A DNA stretch of 64,000 nt. Origin: Corticium candelabrum (taxonomy: Eukaryota; Porifera; Homoscleromorpha; Homosclerophorida; Plakinidae). The position numbers were made by a program, and so were the translations under genes. Of this stretch, positions 46,159 through 55,724 are shown one piece after another (position 1 is the first letter of the stretch; the number at the start of each line of letters is the position of its first letter). The stretch is from NCBI RefSeq assembly GCF_963422355.1, contig NC_085090.1, positions 2,225,411 to 2,289,410 on the forward strand. The letters are read 5' to 3'. The notes beneath the pieces were generated by a model, which was given only the letters and a program-made list of their open reading frames with translations, was not told the origin of the DNA and did no database searches.

Positions 46159-46437
46159 TCAGCAATGCAGACACACAAGACTCATGCTCAATCTGTTTAA
46201 CAATGTAATCGATTTGGAGCACACACCGTCTGGTTTCTTTATAGCTGCGGCCAAAAGCATACTGTATCCTTTACAAGGATACAAGGCCTCGATTTCACCG
46301 CCAGCCTCTAGCAGTTCCAAAAACAAAGCTCTGCTCAGGAAACTCTGCAAAGCTGAATTAGTGTAGCAAGTGTTGCCGAAATTCTTTAGACGAATAGATA
46401 CCCGGAAGTCAGTCTTGCGCTGAGACAAAGAAGCCAT
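46159..46437 (-). pseudogene. Ubiquitin-specific protease N-terminal fragment
   Basis: A minus-strand open block from an ATG at 46437 (MASLSQRK) encodes VSIRLKNFGNTCYTNSALQSFL, the Cys box of USP deubiquitinases with the catalytic Cys in GNTCY. It continues with FLELLEAGGEIEALYPCKG and a helical stretch, then ends at 46159 with no further USP motif. There is no His box and no exon with the remaining fingers/palm within reach on this strand. It is either the first exon of a gene cut off by rearrangement or a copied fragment. Confidence 0.6.
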
Positions 46438-46449
46438 AGCAAGATCCAA

Positions 46450-47250
46450 TTCCTCGCGGCAAAGACATCAAGATCCCGTACGTGGTATATCCCGGTTAAG
46501 GTCGCCTATCAAATCAATCACTGGAAAGAGCGTAGGAACTTAATTTTGACAAAATGACATGCATGTTGTGTGCTGCTCAAGCTATTAATCTAATTTAATA
46601 AGAAATATTTATGGTTTTATGTGGTACTAAAAGATAGCATGTACTAGTTACGTAGATGCGTAGCTAGTACTAGTGTAGTCATAAATAAACACCTGACGAG
46701 TAGGTAGGTATATCACTATCTGTCTTGATTGATGTTAAATGTACACACAAAGGAATGTTATCTCAAACCTCAGGTCCTGCACAAATACTGTAATGGTACA
46801 TTGAAGATAGACATTCGCAAATATTTGTTGTATTCCTTGAATCGACATAAGCAGCTTCAAGCTTCCATCAAACGGTTGCATAAACTATATTTCAGACTAT
46901 GACACAAATTTAATGCCATAGTTAAATTTGGGACTATTTCTGTATTCTAATTTATTCCAGCACTAAATACAAGTCTTCTTTACTTAACTAAGTTGGTGAT
47001 GTTAACAAAACTTACGTGGAGTAATTAAACCGCTTGCAACACTGACTATTGTCGTAGTCACGGCCCAATACGTTAGACAGTGTTTCACATGGGACATTCC
47101 GCTTCTTCCACTCGCCATGTAGTCAAACAAAACTACTTCTCGAAAACGACGAAAATCAGCAGATTCTTTCCGACAGAGCTGTGAATCCTTGTGTAGGAGA
47201 CGTGCATGACCTTTCCTATTAGCCAGAAACTGAGTAGTCATGACAATGAA
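46450..47250. other. No gene recognised
   Basis: AT-rich sequence with no exon, RNA or repeat I can name. Open frames on the minus strand (47002-47265) show no known domain. Confidence 0.45.
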
Positions 47251-47340
47251 AAAACACATGTTCATTCGCCTAGAAGAGAGAGGAAGGTGTATGTTTCCGT
47301 GTACTCCATATGGCGCTAATAACTGGCTTGTCGATTATTG
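47239..47340 (+). pseudogene. Fragment of the SWIM-type MULE N-terminus
   Basis: ACATGTTCATTCGCCTAGAA at 47256-47275 is identical to 40248-40267 inside the MULE remnant, and both encode MFIRLE in the same orientation. Similarity fades within about 40 bp on either side, so this is a small displaced piece. Confidence 0.5.
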
Positions 47341-47535
47341 ATCGCGTGCGCTACGAGGATTTCGCCACCTCTGCCAGCATACCCAGTAGATATCAATGAC
47401 TACCAGGAGTGCACTGATCCTCATTACCAACGATCCCCACTCCTCATCATGGAAATCCCCACCATCGACGGAAACAACCCGAATGTCACAAACATAGCCA
47501 AATAGACAATGAGAAAGAACCAACAGACTCGTTTC

Positions 47536-47625
47536 ATTATATTGCTATCGCCAGCCGGGATTGAACCCAGGCCATCATCGTGGTCGGAGAACCAGAACTC
47601 TTAAGCACACAGCGTCTTTTGGACT
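47536..47625 (-). repeat. tRNA-like SINE promoter region
   Basis: On the minus strand GGGTTCAATCCCGG (complement of 47554-47567) is a good RNA polymerase III B box with a plausible T stem-loop. An A-box-like TGTGCTTAAGAG lies about 50 bp upstream. The acceptor halves do not pair, so this is not a working tRNA; a tRNA-derived SINE is the better reading. Its body and tail are unclear. Confidence 0.4.
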
Positions 47626-48214
47626 AGAAGAGTAGAAACATTGCAGGTGTACTGACGGAAGCCAAGTGTCTACAAGAGCGCTTGTGTAGACATTCAAGTT
47701 ACCGACAGCGTCATTCTAAGTCTTTGTGGTTAATAAAGCCAAGAAAAGAGGGAAGATCAAAGCAGCACGACGTCTATATATTGAACGAGGAAAATGACAC
47801 AGATCCTTTACATCTTAATGACCACGTGTCAAACGCGTTTCAGAAAACGGTCCGGGAAGTTCTGAAAGAGGAAACCAATCTCCATTACCACTCTTTGATG
47901 AAGCGCTAGTGAACGATAGTTCTGCTCACACATCACAAATCCAAACAATTGTTTTTGACATAATTGACGGAACTCTCATTCACAACATAGCCCTCCATAC
48001 AACTTGCTTAAACCTTTGTCAGTGGAAATTCATATGCACAAGTTTTCGCAAATACTCTTTAACATTGTGCAATGCACTGGCGACTATTACACAGAGGATA
48101 GCAACAGATATCATTGATTCCGAGTCTATGGATACCTTTTATTGCTCGTCGTTTGATTACATGCGTATTTTAGTAAAATTTGAGTGAACAGTCAGTCAAG
48201 AACATAGCGGCGAC

Positions 48215-48316
48215 ATGGAAACCGCGAACGATCTAATCAAGGGGGTTGAGAAAAAGGACGTACAAAAAGCTGCCAAAGCGATCGCCAATGACGCGGACGT
48301 GAACGTGGTAGCAAAA
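48215..48316 (+). pseudogene. Orphan ankyrin-type first exon
   Basis: From an ATG at 48215 (METANDLIKGVEKKDVQ) the frame encodes one ankyrin-like half repeat ending in ADVNVVAK and then runs to a TAA. A second, shorter copy of the same exon end (NGANVNVVAK, with a GTGAGG donor after AAA) lies near 53792-53821. Neither is followed by more ankyrin exons, so both look like isolated exon copies. Confidence 0.4.
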
Positions 48317-48789
48317 CAAATTTTAGCTGTTGCGCTATTTTAACGAAGAACTAAACTCGTTCTTACAACTATATAATACTGAAATAGTAGCTCAAGAATC
48401 CACGAGCAAGAATTAAGTATTACTTTACAACATGTCATTTGAGATTGGTTTCAGACAAAGAAAAATCAACATTTATGATGATACACTTGATCAGTTGTGT
48501 TGTGTTGAGTTGGTTTTATTGGCTCGCCTTGTGATAGCCAGAGTTGTCTACTGGCTTAATAACCAGGTCTTCACAGATTTGCTATTTAGACTCAGTACTT
48601 CGATAAAATTAGTTATTCTGTCAACAACACAAAATGCGAACGATGTATCATGACTATGCATATATACATAGAAGAATGGAGTTAAAGTGAGATCATGCCA
48701 TTTGATGAAGTCAAAGATCTAAGGCAAGACTATTGCATACTTGTGTTCCATTGAATGGCAGAAACGTGGTCTGCCACATGCTCATATTT

Positions 48790-48930
48790 TAGTTTGGTTA
48801 TCTGCCAAGTCCACCGTCGTTGCAAAAAAATGAAACGCACAGATGAGCAGGCATCTTTCAGGCCAAGTGTCTCGCCGAGCAGATCTTTCAGCGAAAGAGT
48901 CATCAGTCACTATATTCACTGGGCCGATAT
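48790..48930 (-). pseudogene. MULE transposase fragment, second copy
   Basis: The minus strand encodes GPVNIVTDDSFAERSARRDTW and CAFHFFATTVDLADN, matching the TDDSFAER block of the MULE at 40610-40740 but in the opposite orientation. It is an isolated fragment of about 140 bp. Confidence 0.7.
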
Positions 48931-48967
48931 ATATAATAGTAATGAATAGGTGGTATGATAACACTGT

Positions 48968-49053
48968 TAGCTGATTAGTAGGTGTTGCTGACAAATTTAT
49001 TTTTAATACGTAGTAAAGAAGACATTTTGGGAACCCCTAACTGCTAAATTCGT
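48968..49053 (+). repeat. Left arm of ~90-bp inverted repeat
   Basis: AGCTGATTAGTAGGTGTTGCTG through to CCCTAACTGCTAAATTCGT; its imperfect inverted copy is at 51522-51617. The pair encloses the Helitron helicase remnant. Confidence 0.8.
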
Positions 49054-49189
49054 TAGCCTACCTCACACACGATCATGCGTAGGTAGGCCATCAAGTCGCG
49101 CATGCGATGAGGGTGAGCCTCTGCTAGCGCGGCAGCGTAAGTCACGAATCACTGCATTTATGTCATAAGACTAGCTACTCACCGCGGTG

Positions 49190-49485
49190 CCGTTGCCCGC
49201 TGCCGTGTCTAGACCGTATCTGCTCGTCGCTGCACCTCCAGATTGTCTTGGTAACAGCTCCGCCAGGTCGACGTAGTCTAACGAGTGAATGCACCGACGA
49301 GTTTGTCCGGGATGGTCGGGAAGGCTCTTCCGAGTGAGATACAGCCGGCATGTAGCGCATCGCTATCCGTCGAGCCGTCCGAGATAGTGGAGGACAATAG
49401 AACTTCCGAAGCTCCAGCCGAACCCTCTGCCACTGTTAGCCTTCACATTGCTGCATCTGAACTAATTCAACTCAATATGTTGTAG
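49190..49485 (+). other. Possible exon of a repeated gene fragment
   Basis: An open plus-strand frame (ATG possible at 49312) encodes MVGKALPSEIQPACS, VEPSEIVEDNRTSEAPAEP and an Ala/Ser-rich end. The EPSEIVEDNRTSEAPAE stretch recurs on the minus strand at the right edge of the window (63951-64000), so it belongs to a dispersed, perhaps transposon-borne, sequence. No domain recognised. Confidence 0.35.
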
Positions 49486-49494
49486 CGCTTTCAC

Positions 49495-49725
49495 ATTCAT
49501 ATTCAGCTGGGCATGCCCTGCACTGTTTCATACTGATGTTCAGCTGGGTATGGCACGCACTGATTTCACATTTTATATTCAGTTGAGCAGATATTACAGC
49601 CATGCAAAGCCACAGTCTGAGATGCCATGCAGTGCTTTTGCAGTTATCTTCAGCTAGGCAGAATTAGTCATGCAAAGCCACCGTCTGAGATACCATGGAG
49701 TGCTTTCACACTCCTCTTAACAGTC
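49495..49725. repeat. Degenerate tandem repeats
   Basis: Motifs TTCAGCTGGG(C/T)ATG and CAT(T/G)CAGTTGAGCAG-like alternate. A longer pair, CATGCAAAGCCAC(A/C)GTCTGAGAT followed by CCATG(C/G)AGTGCTTT, lies at 49602-49642 and 49671-49711. No coding content. Confidence 0.7.
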
Positions 49726-49869
49726 AACCTATACTAAGCTAACCCTGGTTGAGTCGCTGTTGGCCAGCATCATAGGTGATGTTGGCCATGAATGCCTGCA
49801 GTGAATATAAAGATGATCATCTTGTCGACAGCACTTCCTGGTACACTATGTTTTTCGTTTTTCCTTCTT

Positions 49870-51062
49870 TTGCCAAGAAAGTTAGTCCGTGTTTGGAGGC
49901 AACTCTAGAAATGCCAACATAAATAAAGCTGTCCATGGCTAAAGGGTGGCTAGTGTAGATCTAGCCCTGCCACAGCTAAGGTCTGCCCTTGTGCCTTGTT
50001 AATGGTCATAGCAAAGCAGACCTTAACTGGAAACTGAAGTCGTTTGAATTCAAATGGCAGTCCAGTATCACTGGGAATTAGTGGTATCTTTGGCTGATAC
50101 ACGTCTTGGCCTTTATGTGGTCCAGTAGCAATAGTTGCTTCCAGACAGTTGTTCATCATTCTCTTTAGTATAAGACGTGTGCCGTTTCCAATCCCAAGAG
50201 CCAGATTTCGGAGAACCATTAGAGGAATTCCCACCTTTAGAGCCAGTCTATGAGGAGGCATACCAGCAGGTTCCAGGGAGTCAAGAAACCCCGAGGGATA
50301 GTGTACTGCATCATCATCTCTGACCGTATCAATTGATTTATAGATCTTTATCTCTCCAGGAAACTGGTGAAGCATCTCCCAGTTAATATCACGAATGGAC
50401 AAATTGTGTGGTGCGAGAATAGCTCGTTGCATTAGCCATTCGAAGTCTTGGTAGTGATGTTGCAAGTTTGGGTACACTTGCTCTATCAAGGTCTGAGGAG
50501 AGTCGGTAACTGTGCCAAGATGTTCTGGAATGAAGATGGTATCACGTCCTTCAACTACCGGTATATGACCATTCCCAACTCGCAGCAAGAGACTTGCAAA
50601 CTCAGCAGCGTTGGCGTCACCGTAGAGATAAGCTCTCATGTTAGTTGTCAAAGAATGTGTTTCTACGTGTTGCCATAAATGTGATGACTTGATGCAGGCA
50701 TCAATTTCATTGGCACGTGTACCGCCTCGAATGACTGGTAATGTCTGACGAAAGTCCCCAGACAGGACAACTAAGATACCGCCAAATGGTCTTGAGGACT
50801 GTCTTAGGTCTTGTAATGTGCGATCCAAAGCCTCAAAAGCTAGTTTGTTAGCCATGGTTGCCTCGTCCCAAAATATAATGGCACATTCCTGTAGGAGTGT
50901 AGCCTTTGATGAACCTCGTTTGAGGTTGCACATAGGAAGGTCTGTGGTCATGAAATTGAGCGGTATCTTGAATGTTGATTTGATCCAGTGCAAGTTCGTG
51001 TGCAAGGGCCAACAATCCTGGGCCTGCCACGTTCGGATGCAGCACAATTCCCGTTTCCCCAT
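49870..51062 (-). pseudogene. Helitron Pif1-like helicase, truncated
   Basis: Minus-strand C-terminal two-thirds of a Helitron helicase. Visible motifs: FKIPLNF (motif Ia region), AIIFWDEATMANKLAFEALD (Walker B DEA), GGILVVLSGDFRQTLPVI (motif III), a long domain with MVLRNLALGIGNGTRLIL, and FAMTINKAQGQTLAVAGLDL (motif VI). The Walker A region is absent or scrambled by a frame change near 51000. After AGLDL a frame change leads to FIYVGISRVASKHGLTFL, ending near 49830-49870. No Rep/HUH nuclease domain lies upstream. Truncated and frameshifted, so not functional. Confidence 0.9.
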
Positions 51063-51521
51063 TCCTAAAGAATTTGCAAAAGTAAGAATATCATATACTC
51101 AGTATACGTGCTGTCTCTTCTTCAATGTCTTTGTGCAATTCATCAAAAAAGGTTTGATATACATACCGCCCTCATTAGTAGAGGAGATACAGGTCAATCA
51201 AACCTTTCACTTTATGTTAATTAATTGAAATGGCATTCTATCACAGAACTGTTGTTCTTTTTAGGTTCTAGAATCTGGGGAGTAGCTGTTGGCTCTGTAG
51301 CTATAGTACCAAGATTAGATAGTTTCGTGTACGAGTTGACAATTTGATGACAAAAAGCAACGTTTGACAATGCTGCACTCAATTGAAGGTGGATTGATGG
51401 TGTTTATGTAGTTAAATTAGTACTTAACATGATGTTGATAGGCTGGTGTTGCTACATTCCCACTTCCGATATTGACTGATATATGTTATGCTTTATGATT
51501 TGTATATAGAATCCGAAAAAT

Positions 51522-51617
51522 GACGAATTTAGCAGTTAGGGGTTTTTCGACGCCCAAAAAGTCTTCCTTACTGCGTATCTAACAGAAATTTGACAGCAAC
51601 ACCTACTAATCAGCTTT
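51522..51617 (-). repeat. Right arm of ~90-bp inverted repeat
   Basis: Reverse complement matches 48968-49053: CTGATTAGTAGGTGTTGCTG, then GTAAGGAAGAC and CCCTAACTGCTAAATTCGT, with several substitutions and a short insertion. Confidence 0.8.
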
Positions 51618-51727
51618 GCCAGCGAACAAATTTTGTTGGTACCTCAGCTCGCTTACAAGTCATACTCTTGAGTGAAATGAGTGCAAAGTAATACCTGCCA
51701 CTCTCTGAATCAACAGAGGATAGAATT

Positions 51728-51905
51728 GCGCGGAAGTTGACTATTGATAAGCGATAACGGTAAATACGAAACCGGAACTTGACTTGTATAAATGAGATTT
51801 TGACTAATCGCATATATCAACTACTTAAAATTGAAGGACAGGAGCATATTGCGAGAGAGGTTACGAGGATAATTTAAGTTTGATTGCATTGAAGATTTTG
51901 AGACA
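51728..51905 (+). repeat. Dispersed repeat family, copy 1
   Basis: Contains TAAGCGATAACGGTAAATACGAAA, AACTTGACTTGTATAAATG, GACTAATCG, GGACAGGAGCATATTGCGAGAG and TTTGATTGCATTGAAGATTTTGAGACA in order. The same blocks in the same order occur at 59470-59650 and 61972-62150. Non-coding. Element type unknown; possibly the end of a transposon. Confidence 0.75.
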
Positions 51906-51961
51906 TGAAAAAATTCTGGAAAAAATTTACTTTTACATTATTCAAAACTGGTGTCAATTAT

Positions 51962-52846
51962 TATGTCATGGTGTCAATTTTAATGTCTACTATGGGTCCA
52001 CAGGCGACAAACCAGAGCATGGCCTTACTATGGATGTCGCGTTACAGTTGGTTGATCCAGGACTGAGATTAAGTTTGGGGGCTGGATATCAACTATGTGT
52101 TGATAATTATTATACATCTCGTGTCCTTTAAGAGAAGCTCCTGGAAAAGAAGACCTTGCCCTGTGGTACTCTTCGTAGAAACCGGAAGGGCTTCCCCAAG
52201 CAGCCGACGAACTCTGTTGCCAAGAGTTATAGGGGACACTTCTGGTGGGTTAGAAATGGGCGCCTAACCGACTACCAATGGAATGGCAACAACCAGGCTG
52301 TTTTTTGTCATCCATGCATTCAGGAGCTGATGGATCAACGTGTACACGATCGGTAGAGAAGATGAATCAACTCGTATCGTGCCCTCCAGTTGTACCTTAT
52401 TACGACAAGTACATGGGGGCGTGGATACTTTATTACAACAAGTACATGGGGGAGTGGATAAATTCGATCATATGACAAAGGTCTACGGAGTGTTGAGGAA
52501 GTGCTACCGATGGCCAAGCGTTTTTCTTTATAAATTCCTTGACACTGCCGTAGTCAATAGCTTCGTCATATTTAAACATCTAAATCCCGATACGACTATG
52601 TCCCATTTCGGCTTTCACCTTGCTATTACTAAACAGCTTGCAGAGTTATTTAGTGAAAGTCGATTTGGGCCACAGCGTCCTCTTCCGACTCCTGCACCTG
52701 ATCCAACTGCTGCTCCTGCCGCTGAACCTGTGACTGCACCTGTTCCTGTTGCGACAACTACTGCTCAGTCACCATCTACTGCTCAGTTACGATCTACTGA
52801 AAGACCATTGGAGGTGGAGGTGGATCAACTATTTGTGGTGCCATGA
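51962..52846 (+). pseudogene. piggyBac transposase remnant
   Basis: A plus-strand DDE_Tnp_1_7 (piggyBac) fragment. GLTMDVALQLVDPGL, YQLCVDNYYTSRVL (an Asp of the catalytic set), a stop, then LLEKKTLPCGTLRRNRKGFPK and GHFWWVRNGRL. After a frame change near 52350: VPYYDKYMG, GGVDKFDHMTKVYGVLRKCYRWP (the catalytic Asp of the GVD motif) and FLDTAVVNSFVIFKH. The Pro/Ala/Thr-rich tail at 52680-52800 follows, and the usual Cys-rich finger is not seen. A short tandem duplication lies at the frame change. Confidence 0.88.
52396..52461 (+). repeat. ~34-bp tandem duplication inside piggyBac remnant
   Basis: TTATTACRACAAGTACATGGGGGMGTGGATA occurs twice head to tail (starting near 52398 and 52430). It duplicates the YYDKYMGGVD coding region and alters the frame. 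Confidence 0.85.
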
Positions 52847-52849
52847 CGG

Positions 52850-53890
52850 GAGTTTCGAGTGGTGATGACAGAACCACTACCTCCACAGTTCGCAAGTTCG
52901 ACAAGGGTGCACATAATCCGAATTCATCGTTTGGATCAACAATGTTGGTAAGACCTGTGAGGACATCCTGAAAGAATGAAGCAATTCTTTTGATGCTAGA
53001 GTCTATACTCTGAGCAATTTAACTGATGCTTGACAAGGTGATCACATCATGATGTTTCAACACTTGTACATGAAGTTGATTCAGTAACTAGTTTTGATTC
53101 AGTAACTAGTTTTGATGCACAGAAAGTTGTCATTTATACAACAAAACAGAATATCTTGTGTGTCATCTGCGGATGATCGAGTTCCGCGGCTAGTTTCGAC
53201 TCGTTTCGTAGTGTTCTCAATACAGTTGTTAATAAACACTTCTACAGTAACCAGTGTACTTGGAAAACCAAATAGTTCTTCATAGGCACTTCAATACGGT
53301 GCTCTAACAACGGTGATCACCCAGTACTTGTTATAATCTAGTGGCTAAATACTTGCATCACAAGCACCACAATCGGTGCAAAATAAACACTATTCCACAC
53401 ACGGCTAGTTCCCAAGCAATGAGATAAGGATGCATGTGCTGATTGACCCTCACGTTCAGAAAAAATCCTCAGTCATTTATTGCAAATTGTAATTGCTATC
53501 ACTGAAAAGTCAATAACATTTAGCGAAATTTGATCAAACACGAACGTCATATACGGTGTGTGACACACACAAAAAGCTGGTCATATCGTTGGAAGATAAT
53601 AGTATGTCGACTTAGAAGTCTTTATAAAGAAGATGTTGCCGATTTCACTTGCGCTTTATGACGGGATTTTCCTCGACAAGTGACTCAGTTGGGGGAGTAC
53701 GTACACAATTGAGGGAACCTACACAATATTCTTGTCATATGCGGGATTTATCAGTGTCGCAACAAGACAACTGGGCACAAAAATTTACAAAACGGAGCAA
53801 ATGTTAACGTAGTAGCAAAAGTGAGGAAGACAACATGGTAGCTACGGTGCTCAAACCGTTGTTCTAGATCTGTTGCTGCAACAGGATATA
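52850..53890. other. Unassigned
   Basis: No gene recognised apart from a short ankyrin-like exon end near 53792-53821. GATTCAGTAACTAGTTTT is tandemly duplicated at 53079-53114. Confidence 0.5.
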
Positions 53891-53899
53891 TATGAAGTA

Positions 53900-54597
53900 C
53901 AGTCAAACCTCCCTTATCCGGACCTCTCACTTACGGACACCTCCGTATACCGGACACTGAGCTAAAACCGAACGCATGCGCAGTGACCAACACGTGCTCT
54001 ATGGCGTCCAAGCAATCACGGAAACGGTCAGTTATTACTCTAGAGAAGAAGTTGGAGTTAATTAGTGAATTGGAAAAGGGGCAATCATTTCGACTAGTCT
54101 CTCAGCATTATAACATTCCGAAGTCAACGTTGGCTGACATCTGGAAAAGCAGAGACAAGATTTCACGCCATGTGTCAGGTAGTGAAATTCCAGACGTTGC
54201 AAAGAAGCGTCGAGTTGTAAAGAAGCCGCGGTTTGAGAAGATCGACGAGGCATGCTACATGTGGTTTGCGCAACAGAGAGCGAAGGGAGCCTCGGTGTCA
54301 GGACCTTTATTGCAAGAGAAAGCCTTGACCCTGTTCCCTTCGCTTTATCCTGACGAAGAATGGACCAGTTTTAAAGCTAGCTCTGGTTGGCTGCAAAAGT
54401 TTTGCAGAAGACATGGAATTCGTTCTATGCGTTCTATTCGTTTGTTGCGGAACACACGTACTATCAATGTATGTAGACTGCATCATTAAGTTTATTACGT
54501 ATTTGAGCATGCGCAGAATAGAATTCTCAGTTACGGACAATTCTAATATCCGGACAGCTACCGGTCCCGAAGTGTCCGGATAAGGGAGGTTTGACTG
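53900..54597 (+). mobile_element. Tigger/pogo-type deletion derivative
   Basis: A 698-bp element with terminal inverted repeats identical over the first 24 bases (CAGTCAAACCTCCCTTATCC and on) and flanked by TA (53898-53899, 54598-54599). Shorter CGGACA motifs recur inside both ends. The coding region keeps only the N-terminal DNA-binding half of the transposase. Confidence 0.93.
54001..54489 (+). CDS. CENP-B/Tigger-like DNA-binding protein, truncated transposase
   Basis: From ATG 54001 an uninterrupted 162-residue frame carries the CENP-B N-terminal HTH (KRSVITLEKKLELISELEKG then VSQHYNIPKSTLADIWKSRD) and the second HTH_Tnp_Tc5 domain (ACYMWFAQQRAKGASVSGPL, then ASSGWLQKFCRRHGIRS). It ends abruptly after about 20 unrelated residues, with no DDE catalytic domain. 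It therefore resembles the DNA-binding half of pogo/Tigger transposases and could bind the element ends without cutting. Both domains are free of stops, which is unusual for such a short derivative but may reflect youth. Confidence 0.82.
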   Translation: MASKQSRKRSVITLEKKLELISELEKGQSFRLVSQHYNIPKSTLADIWKSRDKISRHVSGSEIPDVAKKRRVVKKPRFEKIDEACYMWFAQQRAKGASVSGPLLQEKALTLFPSLYPDEEWTSFKASSGWLQKFCRRHGIRSMRSIRLLRNTRTINVCRLHH

Positions 54598-54715
54598 TAC
54601 TAAAATGGCACTACAGGTAGGTGTGATAGCCATGGCTATACTGCCGAATTTGGAACTTACACTCACCTTTAACAAGAGTCAGGACTCCTTGTTGATTTCA
54701 ACTTATTCAGGCGAG

Positions 54716-54870
54716 TAAAATTTCTAACTCGGTAGTTATGGAACGAGAAGGATTCGAAAGATCTGTTCAAAAGCTGCTGCTAAATGAAGGGTTGACTATA
54801 TCTCAAATAGCAACGGACAGACATCCACAAATCACAGCCACATTGAGAAAAATAACAACAAATACGCCAT
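54716..54870 (+). pseudogene. Transposase-like exon fragment
   Basis: A plus-strand block encodes NSVVMEREGFERSVQKLL, GLTISQIATDRHPQITATLRK. The VxxxATDRHxQI motif is found in a group of metazoan transposon-derived proteins in which the Asp is the second catalytic residue; I cannot name the superfamily firmly. The rest of the domain is not seen nearby. Confidence 0.5.
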
Positions 54871-55724
54871 CAGCATAACGTGTTGCATGTATCGAAAAGA
54901 ATTGTGACTCAGAACGGAAAAACAAAGAAATGCTGAAACCATTGGCATGGATACAGTCAGTCTCCAACCACCTGTGGTCGTCCTCTCAATCTTGTAACGG
55001 AGATCCTCAGAACCGAACGATCTGATTCGAAAGAATTAATCAAAAGATCAAGAGTGCGGTTGGAAGTATTCGTCCCTTATAGTTTCTCCAGTACAATTCT
55101 ATGATGTAGGATCTCCATTCCTTGAATATCAACGACTTCTTATACCCTCTGCTTTGACATCTGCTGCTAAGCAACATCAAATCTCGCCGGATGACAGTTT
55201 CAGAAAACAGTAATAATGTTAAGGAGGTAGTCCTCTACGCTCCATCTTGAAAAGGCGAATTTCTTGATATTTTAAAAACGTACAAGAAATGTGCCCAAAG
55301 AGAAGCCTTACTATTCAATTATCTAACCTCGAAAGCGTTTCTACTAATGTACGTGATGCGCGAAGTTACAGACAATGTAGAATGAGGTCTTCAACAGCAG
55401 CGCCGCGCTTCGCGTAAATCTCGCTATTCGCTGCCATATTGGATTATACGGGCTATTATGACGTTGGCACACGTGATGCAAGGTTATGTGATTGTACACA
55501 GCAATACGAACCAATAATCCAGCTTTGAATGTTTAGGTAGTGTGCACATGCATGAGTACAGGCGTACACCATAGCAACTGATTGCATCTGAACCTAGCAA
55601 CCAATCAGCACGCAGGAATGTAATGGGTCGACTTCCGTGATTGGTCAGATCGTGCCATTGTTCTTCGTTCTATTCGTTGCAACAGCGTTCTTTCTTTCTC
55701 GTGTACCATTACGAATTATTTGTG
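54871..55724. other. No gene recognised; upstream of Mutator-like gene
   Basis: Nothing coding identified. The interval directly upstream of 55725 would contain the promoter of the transposase gene, but I see no firm element. Confidence 0.4.

Noticed and set aside
47536..47625. Functional tRNA gene on the minus strand.
   Set aside because: A T-arm and B box are present, but the acceptor stem halves do not pair and the A box is degenerate, so a SINE-type remnant is likelier.
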